A stretch of 64,000 bases of DNA from an uncultured Eubacterium sp. (GTDB lineage Bacteria > Bacillota > Clostridia > Peptostreptococcales > Anaerovoracaceae). Positions 52,601-60,179 of this stretch are shown in pieces. A program made the position numbers and the translations under genes. The notes beneath the pieces are model-generated. The model ran no database searches, was not told where the DNA came from, and saw nothing but the letters and a program-made list of their open reading frames with translations. Position 1 is the stretch's first letter, and every line of letters begins with the position of its first letter. The stretch spans positions 45,372-109,371 of the forward strand of contig CAMNSS010000012.1 in assembly GCA_946555345.1 (NCBI GenBank), read 5' to 3'.

Positions 52601-52650
52601 CGAGCAGCAGCGAATCATCAAGCAGTGAAGAGGAAAGTATAGGAAACTAA
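49606..52650 (+). CDS. Class A penicillin-binding protein (PBP1a-like), TTG start
   Basis: A bifunctional peptidoglycan synthase of about 1014 residues. A long Ser/Arg/Asn-rich cytosolic N terminus (about 130 residues) precedes one membrane helix, then the GT51 glycosyltransferase (EDKKFWTHGGFNF, STVTQQLARN, RKLSEMYCTIVLEKNLSK). The transpeptidase follows with SSIK in the SxxK motif (QPGSSIKPIGAY), SVN (VQQSVNVCAV) and KTG (VGGKTGTTSDNYD). A low-complexity tail rich in Thr and Ser (TTEAPTTAPTTKPTT...SSSSE) ends the protein and should lie in the wall. The TTG at 49606 sits eight bases after AGGAGG. An ATG seven codons earlier would overlap that site, so TTG is preferred. It has its own promoter and is the main wall synthase candidate here. 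Confidence 0.92.
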   Translation: MPKKYNDNNNNSKRDDIDNFFAEFDKQASSQSRPVSTPSGASRSSRSSSRRSNSQRNNSPRNSAQRNSTQRRNAPPVDKNRRQSSAARASAASMAGNPARSTASNASMGSSAPASRSERKKSASSGGNGRASKPASRKGKVFGALLYTVLGLVMAVGIYVGVVFATAPEIHTDDIYSMLNQRSVMYDANGNEIENLYLSDGNRTIVKYEDIPEDMVNAVVAIEDKKFWTHGGFNFVRMLGAIKDSVFGGGQISGTSTVTQQLARNVYLSEIKSQRSLSRKLSEMYCTIVLEKNLSKKQIMEAYLNTIFLGFNSYGIESAARSYFSKNVQDLDVLECASLAALPQSPDTYALVKTTSYNSDSTLPVLASDESMSYVYNGDITKDRRNMVLKNMESEGFITKEELDAALGDDLQAHVNISVASVASATSYFTDFAVDQLAEDIVSEYGISRSQAQEMIYTGGLKIYTTMDPNIQSIVEEEFSKSNNFAGVAYARTNSNGDLLNPENGKVMLYDYSHYFNKNNEFTLAAGEYTKGSDGSMTILKGQRLNIYETEVNGQPDVSIEFKDMYIKENGVFYFIESGALSIPQGYKSVDSDGNVIISAQFFTDYPDFFVASGDSYVVTSDNYTLKQRTRQPQGAMVIMEVATGQVKAMIGGRETTGKQLFNRAVKTRQPGSSIKPIGAYGPALQMSVEYMNDGKTMSLDNSEGSDWGKYITAGSVINDAAMRYGGKTWPKNWYSGYRGQMTLRTAVQQSVNVCAVKVYQQIGPEYSSSMLRKVGVTSIDDEGDVNDMNPAALALGGMTSGISPLEMTAAYATFPNGGVYNEPIAYTKVLDSNDEVIFEKEAEGEQVYDPGVAWIMTDVLRTVVTQGIAGSASIGSQPVGGKTGTTSDNYDIWFCGFTPQYSAALWMGNDVNIELSSGSGATARLWSKIMGRVCAGLPRGSFKDKPSNVESVNGEYYVKGTYSKVSLKKTEQTETETEATTTEAPTTAPTTKPTTTSSSSSESSSSEEESIGN

Positions 52651-52737
52651 TAAACTCTTCAGATACAAAATCAAGAGCAACTAACATAGATAAATCAACT
52701 GGTAAACGAACTTATACAGCAAAAAATGCTAATTAAC

Positions 52738-52775
52738 TAAACCCTTGTTTATTCTATATATTAAGCAGGGGTTTA
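52738..52775 (+). terminator. Probable terminator of the penicillin-binding protein gene
   Basis: TAAACCCTTG and CAGGGGTTTA form a stem with one mismatch around a T/A-rich loop, followed by AATTAATT. It lies 88 bases beyond the stop codon. Confidence 0.55.
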
Positions 52776-53918
52776 ATTAATTAAGTTTATAAAACAACTG
52801 ATATTAAAGCAATAAATATAACCTTCGGGAAACGAGAGTATGCCCTAACCATCCAAACAGCACCACAGACTCACCGAGAATCTGCCATATTACAATAGAA
52901 AAAGAAGACGCAGATGGAAACATCATTTCAGTGGAGTGCAGTAAAAACACCAAAAGAAACGGTCTCGCAAGAGACCGTTTCTTTGTTATACCTTCCACCA
53001 ATAAAATCTACTTATTGCGCAAACCAAGTAAAACTTATCTTCAAACGATAAACCCCTTACACCAATCTGTATCAGATTCCGCCCACAGTACCAAAGAACA
53101 AGAAAACGCAAACAAATCGTAGATAAAGACATACAGGGTTTATGACATTGCAAGCAGAAACGCCAGAGGAAATGCCAGCGCCATCCCCTTTTAAGGCTAA
53201 TGCAACCCAGCAAATGCCATTAATAATTTCAAGATACAAAGCCCCCTATTATAATCATCCCAAAAGAAACACCCCATGCGACATCCTTGCCTTTACGAAA
53301 TCGCCTGTTTTCACAAAACCATAAAAAAAGAGCAGCAATTCACTTTTTCAAACGCAATGCTACTCTTTTTGCAAGGCTTGCAGCCCTTTCCATAATCCAA
53401 ACGGGCGCAGTGCTTTCCCCCAAAGGCAGTTCATCCGCTGGAAGCATTGAAAATAGAGTAACACTTGCTGAAAAAAGAATAAACGCTACCCCATTTATCC
53501 CCTTTTACATAAATGGCTAAATTCGGGCAAACGGCATGAACATCAAGGCGATAAAATCGATAATCGGTATTTCCAGCCGCCTTATTTTCAGTTTACATAA
53601 TTCCAATATTCACGCAACCGCTTACACGCCCCGCCCTGCAAGTTCTACACGAAACCCAATGCGCCGCACCAGGTAAAACTTTCCATAAGCATCTATACGA
53701 TTAGCAATATAAGCCTGTCTCCTGCCATGCGGTTCGCTCGTACAATTCCAGCCCAGGCCTTACGCTTTATTGACATGAACCGGCCGTTTTCCAGGCGCTT
53801 AATCTATATAGCCTTAACTTTTTGTAGCACGTCTGGTTGATATCGGCCTGGCTTCCGTAATACGTTTGATTGATACAAGTTGATCTACTGCCGCAGAAGT
53901 GGTTTGCAAGGCTATCCC
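52776..53918. other. Long non-coding stretch with relic-looking sequence
   Basis: More than 1.1 kb without a convincing gene. A perfect hairpin at 52954-52983 (AAGAAACGGTCTC, loop GCAA, GAGACCGTTTCTT) and another at 53325-53370 (AAAAAGAGCAGCA against TGCTACTCTTTTT, one mismatch) look like terminators. Short open stretches, for example one encoding ITFGKREYALTIQTAPQT around 52815-52870, hint at decayed coding sequence, but no family can be named. The strand bias and codon use are unlike neighbouring genes. Confidence 0.55.
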
Positions 53919-54272
53919 CTACCGCACTGATTTCGGGCTGAATACCAATGCGATCAAATAACCCCAGCCAATCGCAACAGTGATTCCCCCAGCAGCCGCC
54001 TTGACGCCGCCCGTTACCGCACCCAGAAGACCGCTCGCCGCGCCCTCCATTGCGCCCTTTGCAAGATTATATCCAAAGCCCGGCAATGGAATCCTCGCAC
54101 CTGTCGCCGCTAAATCCACCAATGGCTGGTAAAGATGAAAAGCTTGCAGCAATGCGCCAGCAGTCACGAGAATCACCAGTACCCTGGGAGCAGTCAGCTT
54201 GGTAGCATCCATCAAAATCTGTCCGATCACACAGATTGCGCCGCCGATCAAAAAAGCATATACATAATCCAT
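53919..54272 (-). CDS. spoVAE: Stage V sporulation protein AE (SpoVAE/AEB)
   Basis: A 117-residue membrane protein of the SpoVA channel, which moves dipicolinic acid into the forespore and releases it on germination. Hydrophobic helices span most of the length (YVYAFLIGGAICVIGQILMD, VLVILVTAGALLQAF), with the conserved stretch ARIPLPGFGYNLAKGA and a glycine-rich loop (GLLGAVTGGVKAAAGGIT). The start is the ATG of MDYVYAF after AAGGAGA; an upstream in-frame extension of 34 lysine- and arginine-rich residues is not supported. It is last of the spoVAC-spoVAD-spoVAE operon, with 102 bases after spoVAD. Confidence 0.93.
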   Translation of the reverse strand: MDYVYAFLIGGAICVIGQILMDATKLTAPRVLVILVTAGALLQAFHLYQPLVDLAATGARIPLPGFGYNLAKGAMEGAASGLLGAVTGGVKAAAGGITVAIGWGYLIALVFSPKSVR

Positions 54273-54374
54273 AATTCTTCTCCTTTTATCTTCCTGCTTC
54301 CTCTTATTTTTCTTATTGCTCTTCTTACTTCCTCTTATTTCTTTTGGAGTCCCTGCTTCCCGCATTAACTCCAT

Positions 54375-55433
54375 TTACTCCGTTTCCAGCGAAATCGCAT
54401 GTGCGATTCCCGGTATGGATTCGCCTTGGAACGGACTGATGGTAGACAGCAGCGCACCGGTTGACATAATTAACGCCCGGTTAATCTCGCCCCGGCGCAT
54501 TTTTTTATATACGAACCCTGCAAAGGTAGATGCCGAACACCCACACCCGCTGCCGCCACTGTGGACGTCTTGCTGTGGCTCATAGATCATCGCGCCACAA
54601 TCATCATAAACCTCGTTTAACGCATTTGCATCAACGCCCGCATCCGTCAGCAGATCGACCGTGATATCCCTGCCGATAAATCCTAAATCGCCGCTCAGCA
54701 CGATATCGTAATAATCGATTGTCCTTCCCGTATCCTGCAAATGGTTCAAAATCGTATCAACTGCCGCAGGAGCCATGGCGCTTCCCATTTGGTTCGCATC
54801 CTTGATTCCCGCATCGATTACCTTTCCGATCGTTCCACAGTCCACCCTGATTTTTTTCAGCTCCCGCAGATTGCCGCAATCGTCGCTCTCGATCGTTTCC
54901 TCCCTGCAACTCCCTGCAAGCAGCATCGCGCCTGCCGCAGTCGCAGTCCACTGCGCCGATGGAGGCCGCTGGTTTCCATGTTCAAGCGGCATTCGGAACT
55001 GTCTTTCAGCAGTGCAGTAATGGCTGGAAGCGCCGATTACGATATTATCGCTGTAACCTCCGTCCACCAGCACGGACCCCAGCATCAGGGATTCCGTCAT
55101 GGTTGAACAAGCGCCGTACATCCCCAGAAACGGAATATGCATATCCCTTGCCATGAACGAAGATGACATCAGTTGGTTCAGCAGATCCCCGCTTAAAATG
55201 GCGCCGATTTCTTCCTTGCTTTTCCCGGAACGCCGCATCGCTTCCAGCATGGCGGTTTTCAGCATCTTGCTCTCAGATTTTTCCCAGGTGGATTCATCAT
55301 AAGTATCATCCCGCAAGCAGTCGTCAAACCATTCCCGCATTGGTCCTGCCCCTTCCTTTTCCCCGCCCAGGGAATATGCGCCCAAAATATACGGCTTATT
55401 TTGAAACACCAATGTTTGTTTTCTCTTTCCCAT
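54375..55433 (-). CDS. spoVAD: Stage V sporulation protein AD
   Basis: SpoVAD is a thiolase-fold protein that binds dipicolinic acid at the inner spore membrane. The 352-residue product is of normal length and starts MGKRKQTLVFQNKPYILGAY. Family segments include FLGMYGACSTMTESLMLG, a cysteine-containing thiolase-like nucleophile position, and the C-terminal SGCGCSASTFAGFVYKKM. The C terminus ISPFQGESIPGIAHAISLET is duplicated as a relic at 58140-58211 on the other strand. It starts after AGGAGG, 17 bases from spoVAC. It is expected to be forespore-specific from the sigma-G-like promoter before spoVAC. Confidence 0.95.
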   Translation of the reverse strand: MGKRKQTLVFQNKPYILGAYSLGGEKEGAGPMREWFDDCLRDDTYDESTWEKSESKMLKTAMLEAMRRSGKSKEEIGAILSGDLLNQLMSSSFMARDMHIPFLGMYGACSTMTESLMLGSVLVDGGYSDNIVIGASSHYCTAERQFRMPLEHGNQRPPSAQWTATAAGAMLLAGSCREETIESDDCGNLRELKKIRVDCGTIGKVIDAGIKDANQMGSAMAPAAVDTILNHLQDTGRTIDYYDIVLSGDLGFIGRDITVDLLTDAGVDANALNEVYDDCGAMIYEPQQDVHSGGSGCGCSASTFAGFVYKKMRRGEINRALIMSTGALLSTISPFQGESIPGIAHAISLETE

Positions 55434-55450
55434 TTACTCCTCCTATGGCC

Positions 55451-56242
55451 TCACTGAATAACGCCGATCGCCCAATAGACAACTCCGATGATAAGGGATG
55501 CTGTAATGCCGCTGACCAATACCGGTCCTGCTAATGAAAACAGCTTTGCGCCGACGCCTAAGATAATCCCTTCTTTTTTATATTCGATCGCAGGAGCTAC
55601 CATGGAGTTTGCAAAGCCTGTAATCGGCACGATCACGCCTGCGCCTACATGCTTGCCGATGGTATCGAACCAGCCTAAGCCAGTCAGAAACTGCGCTAAC
55701 ATCACCAAGATAATTACCACGGAAACGGCTGCTTCCTTTTCTGGCATTCCAGACGCAATAAACTTGTTTTCAATCCACAAGGATACCACGCAAATCAAGC
55801 CGCCTGTGATAAATGCCTTCAAAGAGTTCAGGAAATACTTTGGCTTTGGCGTAAATTGGCCTGCATATTTTTCATAAGCCTTCGCTACATCTTTTTTTGT
55901 AGCTTTGCTTCCTGTGCCAGCGTTAGAATTGCTGCTCAATCCAGAATCGCTTTGAACGCCCTGCTGGTTCGTTTGGCTATTTGCGGCGGAATTAAATTCG
56001 CCGCTCTGCCCAAAGCTAGAATTGCGGTTCTCTCCGGATGCATTGGCGCTGCCGCCGTTTTTCGCTCCACTTGCACTGCTTGCACTGGCCATATTGCGCT
56101 CCTCTTTCGTTTCGCTCGCCTTGTCTGCTTCACCTAGCCTGCCCGCACTGGATGCGCCAGACGCATCCGGGCGGTCCTGCTTCTTTCCACCGGCAGCATT
56201 TTGCGGCTTCCTTGCGCCATTATTTGCATTTTTCTTTGCCAT
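55451..56242 (-). CDS. spoVAC: Stage V sporulation protein AC with a long disordered N-terminal extension
   Basis: The C-terminal 145 residues are SpoVAC: YAGQFTPKPKYFLNSLKAF leads into about four membrane helices and ends ITASLIIGVVYWAIGVIQ. SpoVAC is a mechanosensitive channel subunit of the SpoVA complex. The usual protein has about 150 residues. Here an extra 115 residues rich in Ala, Ser, Asn, Gly and Gln (ASSASGAKNGGSANASGENR region) precede it, with no cysteines. The ATG at 56242 has the AAGGGG site seven bases upstream and sits 39 bases downstream of the sigma-G-like -10. The extension is thus probably translated. A shorter start near ATKKDVAKAYEKYAG has no ribosome binding site. Confidence 0.9.
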   Translation of the reverse strand: MAKKNANNGARKPQNAAGGKKQDRPDASGASSAGRLGEADKASETKEERNMASASSASGAKNGGSANASGENRNSSFGQSGEFNSAANSQTNQQGVQSDSGLSSNSNAGTGSKATKKDVAKAYEKYAGQFTPKPKYFLNSLKAFITGGLICVVSLWIENKFIASGMPEKEAAVSVVIILVMLAQFLTGLGWFDTIGKHVGAGVIVPITGFANSMVAPAIEYKKEGIILGVGAKLFSLAGPVLVSGITASLIIGVVYWAIGVIQ

Positions 56243-56280
56243 GCAATTTCCCCTTTTCTAAGTAAAAATGTTTTCCAGGT

Positions 56281-56310
56281 TAGTATGCACAGATAAAAGA
56301 AAAATCATGC
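56281..56310 (-). promoter_or_regulatory. Sigma-G-type promoter of the spoVA operon
   Basis: On the minus strand GCATG (complement of 56306-56310), exactly 18 bases and CATACTA (complement of 56281-56287) match the forespore sigma-G pattern (GHATR, N18, CATNHTA). It is placed 39 bases before spoVAC, whose operon is under sigma-G in Bacillus. Confidence 0.82.
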
Positions 56311-56432
56311 AAAACTGCGATTTCTTGCAAAAAAGAGAACCATCAGGCAGTTAATAAGTTTTGATTGCGGACTGCAAAAAGTCATTGACTGAAGCAAAGG
56401 CGGGCTTCTGCTCATTTTGCGAATGCAAAAAA

Positions 56433-56458
56433 CCGGGAATCCCAAAACAGATTCCCGG
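56433..56458 (-). terminator. Terminator of the glycerol dehydrogenase gene
   Basis: CCGGGAATC and GATTCCCGG form a perfect 9-base stem. On the minus strand it is followed by six Ts. It lies about 150 bases after the gldA stop and separates it from the spoVA promoter. Confidence 0.8.
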
Positions 56459-56611
56459 CTTGATTATGCAGAAACGCTCCCACATTCGATGCGGGGAAGA
56501 TTTTTGAATTGCTTGATTCACCGCAAACATGGATTTTCTGCACATCCATGCCCGCTTTTCACGCAGTTTTCAAAACATGGCATCCCCTTCGTTCTGCCTT
56601 TCCAGCATCCA

Positions 56612-57703
56612 TTATTTGTACTGGCGTCCCAAAGCATCAGCCGCAAGGATCGCCGCATAAACATCAGCAGGAGCAACCGTAACCTTCAAATTGCCCATCG
56701 TATCATTTTCCGCACAGGAAAGCTCCGCAACTTCCATCAGCTTTTTCGGATCTGGCGCAGTGATCCCCAAATCTTCCAGCGTCACAGGCAGGCCTACGCT
56801 GATGCAAAAGTTCACCACTTCTTCGATCTCCGCCAGGCTGTAGTCTTCAAGAATGAGCTGAACCAGCGTTCCAAAAGCGACCTTCTCGCCATGATACAAG
56901 CTATGCGTCTCTTCATAGGCGGTCAAGCCATTGTGAACAGCGTGCGCACCCGCCAGGCCTGCGCTTTCAAACCCAATGCCAGACAAAAGCGTATTCGCCT
57001 CAATGATCTGATCCACGGCCGGAGTGCATACGCCCTGCTCCGCCGCCGCCTTTGCTTTCACGCCTTGCGCCAGCAATGTCTTATAACACAGCTCCGCCAA
57101 GGCCAACGCCGCCAGTGTGCCTTTGCCGCCAACGCAATTATCCGCTTCCTTCTGCACCGCCGACCTTGCTTCAAAGACGGTTGCCAGCGCATCTCCCATG
57201 CCGGATACGAGCAGACGGACCGGCGCTTTTACGCAAACCTCCGTATCCACTAAAACAGCATTTGGATTGGATGGCATGAACAGATATTCCTCAAAAACGC
57301 CATCGGGCGTATAGATCACGGAAAGCGCACTGCACGGTGCGTCAGTCGCCGCAATCGTCGGGCATACAACGACAGGGACGCCTGCATAATACGCTGCCGC
57401 TTTAGCTGAATCAATCGCTTTGCCTCCGCCAATTCCTATGATTACGTCGCAGCCAGACGCTTCACAGGCGGCTTTCAAGCGATTAATTTCATCCTTACTG
57501 CATTCTCCATGAAACGTATCGTAGACAAATTCGCATTCGCTCGCTGTGAAGCTGCTGGAAATGACTTCCCCGATCCGCTTCTTGCCAGATTCAGTGATGA
57601 CGATAAATGCCTTCTTGCCAAAAGCGCTTACATACTTTGCTAGATTCCGCAGTTCTCCTGCCCCTTGAATATACCGAGAAGGGCTTCCTAAAATTTTAGC
57701 CAT
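56612..57703 (-). CDS. gldA: Glycerol dehydrogenase
   Basis: A 363-residue iron-containing-type alcohol dehydrogenase of the GldA group, oxidising glycerol to dihydroxyacetone with NAD+ and a divalent metal. The NAD site is GIGGGKAIDSAKAAAYY, followed by PTIAATDAPCSALSVIY. Metal ligands are an Asp in the middle part (SGMGDALATVFEA) and histidines in AGAHAVHNGL and HSLYHGEKVAFG. The protein starts MAKILGSPSRYIQGAG after GGAGGAGAG; a reading 24 codons longer is not supported. Monocistronic, it could also act on 1,2-propanediol or related diols. Confidence 0.93.
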   Translation of the reverse strand: MAKILGSPSRYIQGAGELRNLAKYVSAFGKKAFIVITESGKKRIGEVISSSFTASECEFVYDTFHGECSKDEINRLKAACEASGCDVIIGIGGGKAIDSAKAAAYYAGVPVVVCPTIAATDAPCSALSVIYTPDGVFEEYLFMPSNPNAVLVDTEVCVKAPVRLLVSGMGDALATVFEARSAVQKEADNCVGGKGTLAALALAELCYKTLLAQGVKAKAAAEQGVCTPAVDQIIEANTLLSGIGFESAGLAGAHAVHNGLTAYEETHSLYHGEKVAFGTLVQLILEDYSLAEIEEVVNFCISVGLPVTLEDLGITAPDPKKLMEVAELSCAENDTMGNLKVTVAPADVYAAILAADALGRQYK

Positions 57704-58139
57704 TTTCTCTCCTCCATTTTCTTCCAATAACCAATTATTTATTTTATATCGTGATGGATGATTCATCACGGACATAACGAACTGTAAATGGGAAACAGCG
57801 GAAAACTGTTATCACCTCCGCCTGGGATGCTGCATCACTGCGGCCGCCTTCATCCCCGCAAGATTATCATGGCTTGCCCGCCTTTATTCCCGCAATCCCC
57901 GCAAAATTCCCAAAATTTCCAGGATTCCTTCGGCGGCAACATTGCCGCCGCCACAATAATCATTGTATTTTTACGCAGATAATTTTTCGATCCATTCATG
58001 GCAACGATGCATCAAAAAGCTAAAACCTGCTCTGCCTATATTCTGTCTTTATCTCATTATGATCAAATACCATCGTCTTATTCTGTCCTTTTACCGTTCG
58101 GCTTGTACCGGTTTCAATATTTTCACATCCAGGATACCG
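57704..58139. other. Intergenic region upstream of gldA
   Basis: No gene is recognised. It includes the perfect short palindrome at 57931-57950 and, nearer 57704, the gldA leader. Composition alternates between C-rich and AT-rich blocks. Confidence 0.45.
57931..57950. repeat. Perfect 9-base inverted repeat
   Basis: CGGCGGCAA, two bases, then TTGCCGCCG. The centre is too small for an unstrained RNA hairpin, and no T run follows, so a protein-binding site or a short mobile hairpin is more likely than a terminator. Confidence 0.5.
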
Positions 58140-58211
58140 CTATCCGCAATAAGCCCGTTCCAGGGCGAATCCATACCGGGGATCGCATATGTGATTTCGT
58201 TGGAAACAGAA
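58140..58211 (+). pseudogene. Relic of a spoVAD 3' end
   Basis: Twenty-four codons on the plus strand encode LSAISPFQGESIPGIAYVIS then LETE. This matches the C terminus of the intact SpoVAD (LSTISPFQGESIPGIAHAIS then LETE) at about 21 of 24 residues. Nucleotide identity is clearly lower than protein identity, mostly at third positions, so the copy diverged while under coding selection or came from a paralogue. The stop TAA has become TAT. No other spoVAD sequence precedes it. Confidence 0.85.
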
Positions 58212-58508
58212 TATCGTTCGATTCATCTGGTTCATCTCGCCGCAACTGTTCGCATACACGTTCAATTCGTTTAATTCAATGATTCTTGCTAGATTCCCGG
58301 TTTCCTCGATTGTTTGAACCAGGGCTTGCCGGCCTTGTCATGTTTATTTTACCACCTGCCCCTTGAAAGAATCAAGGCTTACCGCCGATTATCCGTGAGC
58401 ATCCAGCGACCTGCCGTCTTGGAGGATGCCAGAGGGAAATTCCCGCCGTTTCTATGGAAAGAATCCGTCCCTGGCAAAGGCGCTTCCGCTGGATTCTGCG
58501 ATGAAGCT

Positions 58509-58565
58509 ATGGTATAATGAACGCACCGATTGGTACGGCGTTGCCGCAGGGATGCGTTCTTTGAA
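58509..58565 (+). repeat. 57-bp direct repeat with extended -10 and hairpin, copy 1
   Basis: The unit begins ATGGTATAATG, a perfect extended -10 (TGGTATAAT), and contains the outer inverted repeat GAACGCA...TGCGTTC enclosing GGTACGGCGTTGCCGCAG. It is identical to the copy at 58600-58656. If transcribed it would give a short hairpin RNA. Confidence 0.9.
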
Positions 58566-58599
58566 TCATGAATGCCAATCGAAAAGGCAGAGGAAATTC

Positions 58600-58656
58600 A
58601 TGGTATAATGAACGCACCGATTGGTACGGCGTTGCCGCAGGGATGCGTTCTTTGAA
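58600..58656 (+). repeat. 57-bp direct repeat with extended -10 and hairpin, copy 2
   Basis: An exact copy of 58509-58565, displaced by 91 bases. It lies 107 bases upstream of maf and may supply its promoter (TATAAT at 58604-58609). The 34 bases between the units are not repeated. Confidence 0.9.
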
Positions 58657-58762
58657 ATATGTGCTGGCAAGCCCCCACATTACAACAAACGCACATATTT
58701 CAAAAATCGCAGGACAATACACACCAGCATATTCCGCATAATCATCACGAGGTTACACAGCT

Positions 58763-59320
58763 ATGAATACAATTATTTTAGCATCCGCTTCTCCAAGACG
58801 AATCGAAATCATGCAAAAAAACGGCATTCACCCTCTGGTGATTCCCGCCGATATCGATGAAACCCTGCCGTTTCAGATGTCACCTGAAAGCGCAGCCATG
58901 TTCTTGGCATTAAAAAAAGCAGATGCTGTATCTGCCGAAGCATTGCAGGACAGCACCGTAATCGCCGCCGATACCATGGTAATCTGCAATGGCAAGATCA
59001 TCGGAAAGCCTGCAAATGAAATGGATGCATTTCTCATTTTAAAACGCCTGCGTAACACCTGCCACCACGTCATTACAGGCGTATGCATCATCGACACGGC
59101 GAAAAACAGCAAAACCTGTTTTTATGAGGATACCGCAGTCTTTTTCAAAGACTACAGCGATGAAGAGATCCTAGCCTACACAGCCACTTCTGAACCATAT
59201 GATAAGGCTGGCGGATATGCGATCCAAGGAACATTCAAAAAATATATCGACCACATCGAAGGTGATTTCGATAATGTAGTGGGCTTCCCGTGGACGCGCA
59301 TCAAGCCTTACATTCGCTGA
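58763..59320 (+). CDS. maf: Maf-family nucleoside triphosphate pyrophosphatase
   Basis: Maf proteins hydrolyse dTTP, UTP or modified nucleotides to the monophosphate plus pyrophosphate, as house-cleaning enzymes, and are linked to septum inhibition. The 185-residue protein opens with IILASASPRRIEIM, the SxxRR substrate loop. It has IAADTMVICNGKIIGKP with the catalytic aspartate and EPYDKAGGYAIQG near the end, all hallmarks of the dTTPase/UTPase subfamily. The ribosome binding site is moderate (GAGG 9-10 bases upstream). It stands alone, with the duplicated 57-base element upstream and decayed mobile sequences downstream. Confidence 0.93.
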   Translation: MNTIILASASPRRIEIMQKNGIHPLVIPADIDETLPFQMSPESAAMFLALKKADAVSAEALQDSTVIAADTMVICNGKIIGKPANEMDAFLILKRLRNTCHHVITGVCIIDTAKNSKTCFYEDTAVFFKDYSDEEILAYTATSEPYDKAGGYAIQGTFKKYIDHIEGDFDNVVGFPWTRIKPYIR

Positions 59321-59481
59321 ATACGAAATTGTTTATGCAAGATTGCCAAAATTACCAGGTTCATCTATGCAGGGTGGTTCATGCCAAATCGCCAAACTCG
59401 CCAATAAAGTCAGTTCATGCCAAATCGCTAGGCCTGTCTATGCGAGGCATTCCCGTTTTAACCTGCCCTTATTTGGAAATA

Positions 59482-59586
59482 TTTGGAGTTTGTCGTGGTT
59501 GCATTTCAAGAATCGAGGACAAATCAAGAACTGTAACCGATATTGAACTGCATGGATTATCTAAAATTCTTGGTATATTGTTTTAG
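59482..59586 (+). pseudogene. Fragment of an Xre-type helix-turn-helix gene
   Basis: The 34 codons before the stop at 59584-59586 read like the second half of an Xre domain: GCISRIEDKSRTVTDIEL followed by HGLSKILGI. This pattern of recognition helix, RIE, then a helix ending in a short LGI is typical. The first helices are missing and the upstream sequence is unrelated low-complexity text, so this is probably a decayed remnant. Confidence 0.5.
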
Positions 59587-59672
59587 AATTACTTCATAAC
59601 GATAGCAAATAATTGAATCTTTATTTTTAGTGCAAAATTTTCCATGAAAATGATGTGATGGGCAAAGGCTAA

Positions 59673-60076
59673 GCCGCATATCACATACAGCGATATGTTG
59701 AAACCATCGAGGGAAAGGAATTGTTCGGTGACGGGTCACATATCATATATGTTAATGGGAAATACAGGGGCAATGATGAAATCGGCAAGCTGATGCATGA
59801 TTTTTCATGCACGAACCCTGATGATATGAATTATGAAGCACTTGCTAAGAAAGCAAGGTATTACAAGCAGGATGCGAAAGGAATGACCGTTATGTGTAAA
59901 ATTATGGAAGATATGAAAAAGGAAGCGGCACATAAGGCAGAACAAAATAAAGCGAAAAAACTGCGGTTTATCTAATAAAGTTAGGTAAAATGACTTTAGA
60001 GGAAATAGCAGAAGCAACGGAATTATCCCTTGATATCGTTAAGGAGTTAGAAAACCAAGCAATACAACCAGCATAA
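59673..60076 (+). pseudogene. Remnant of a PD-(D/E)xK nuclease-type (Rpn-like) transposase
   Basis: From 59673 the reading AYHIQRYVETIEGKELFGDG continues SHIIYVNGKYRGNDEIGKLM to an early stop at 59973-59975. After a shift of frame, MTLEEIAEATELSLDIVKEL follows to 60076. Together they resemble the C-terminal third of Rpn-family recombination-promoting nucleases, which have GDGSHIIYVNG in the middle and a terminal MTLEEIAEATGLS-like helix-turn-helix. The N-terminal nuclease domain is absent and an in-frame stop lies just upstream. It is therefore a dead fragment with at least one frameshift. Confidence 0.85.
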
Positions 60077-60114
60077 CCGGCAAAACAATTTAATATCAGG
60101 CATCAGTATAAAGG

Positions 60115-60148
60115 CGCATGGAACAGAAATGTAAACCATGCGTTTTTT
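60115..60148 (+). terminator. Terminator after the nuclease-transposase remnant
   Basis: CGCATGG (60115-60121) and CCATGCG (60136-60142) form a 7-base stem followed by six Ts. Confidence 0.75.
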
Positions 60149-60179
60149 GCGCCCAAGCGGATAAAGAGGAATTTAGTTC

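Noticed and set aside
52954..52983. Hairpin as evidence of an insertion-sequence end
   Set aside because: A perfect stem with GNRA-like loop and a T-rich tail fits a terminator, and no transposase or matching terminal repeat was found.
57931..57950. Terminator for a gene upstream of gldA
   Set aside because: The centre is only two bases and no T run follows, so it is a poor terminator.
59321..59480. The N-terminal part of a 98-codon plus-strand reading after maf
   Set aside because: It consists of short imperfect repeats (two TTCATGCCAAATCGC words) without protein character; only the last 34 codons look HTH-like.
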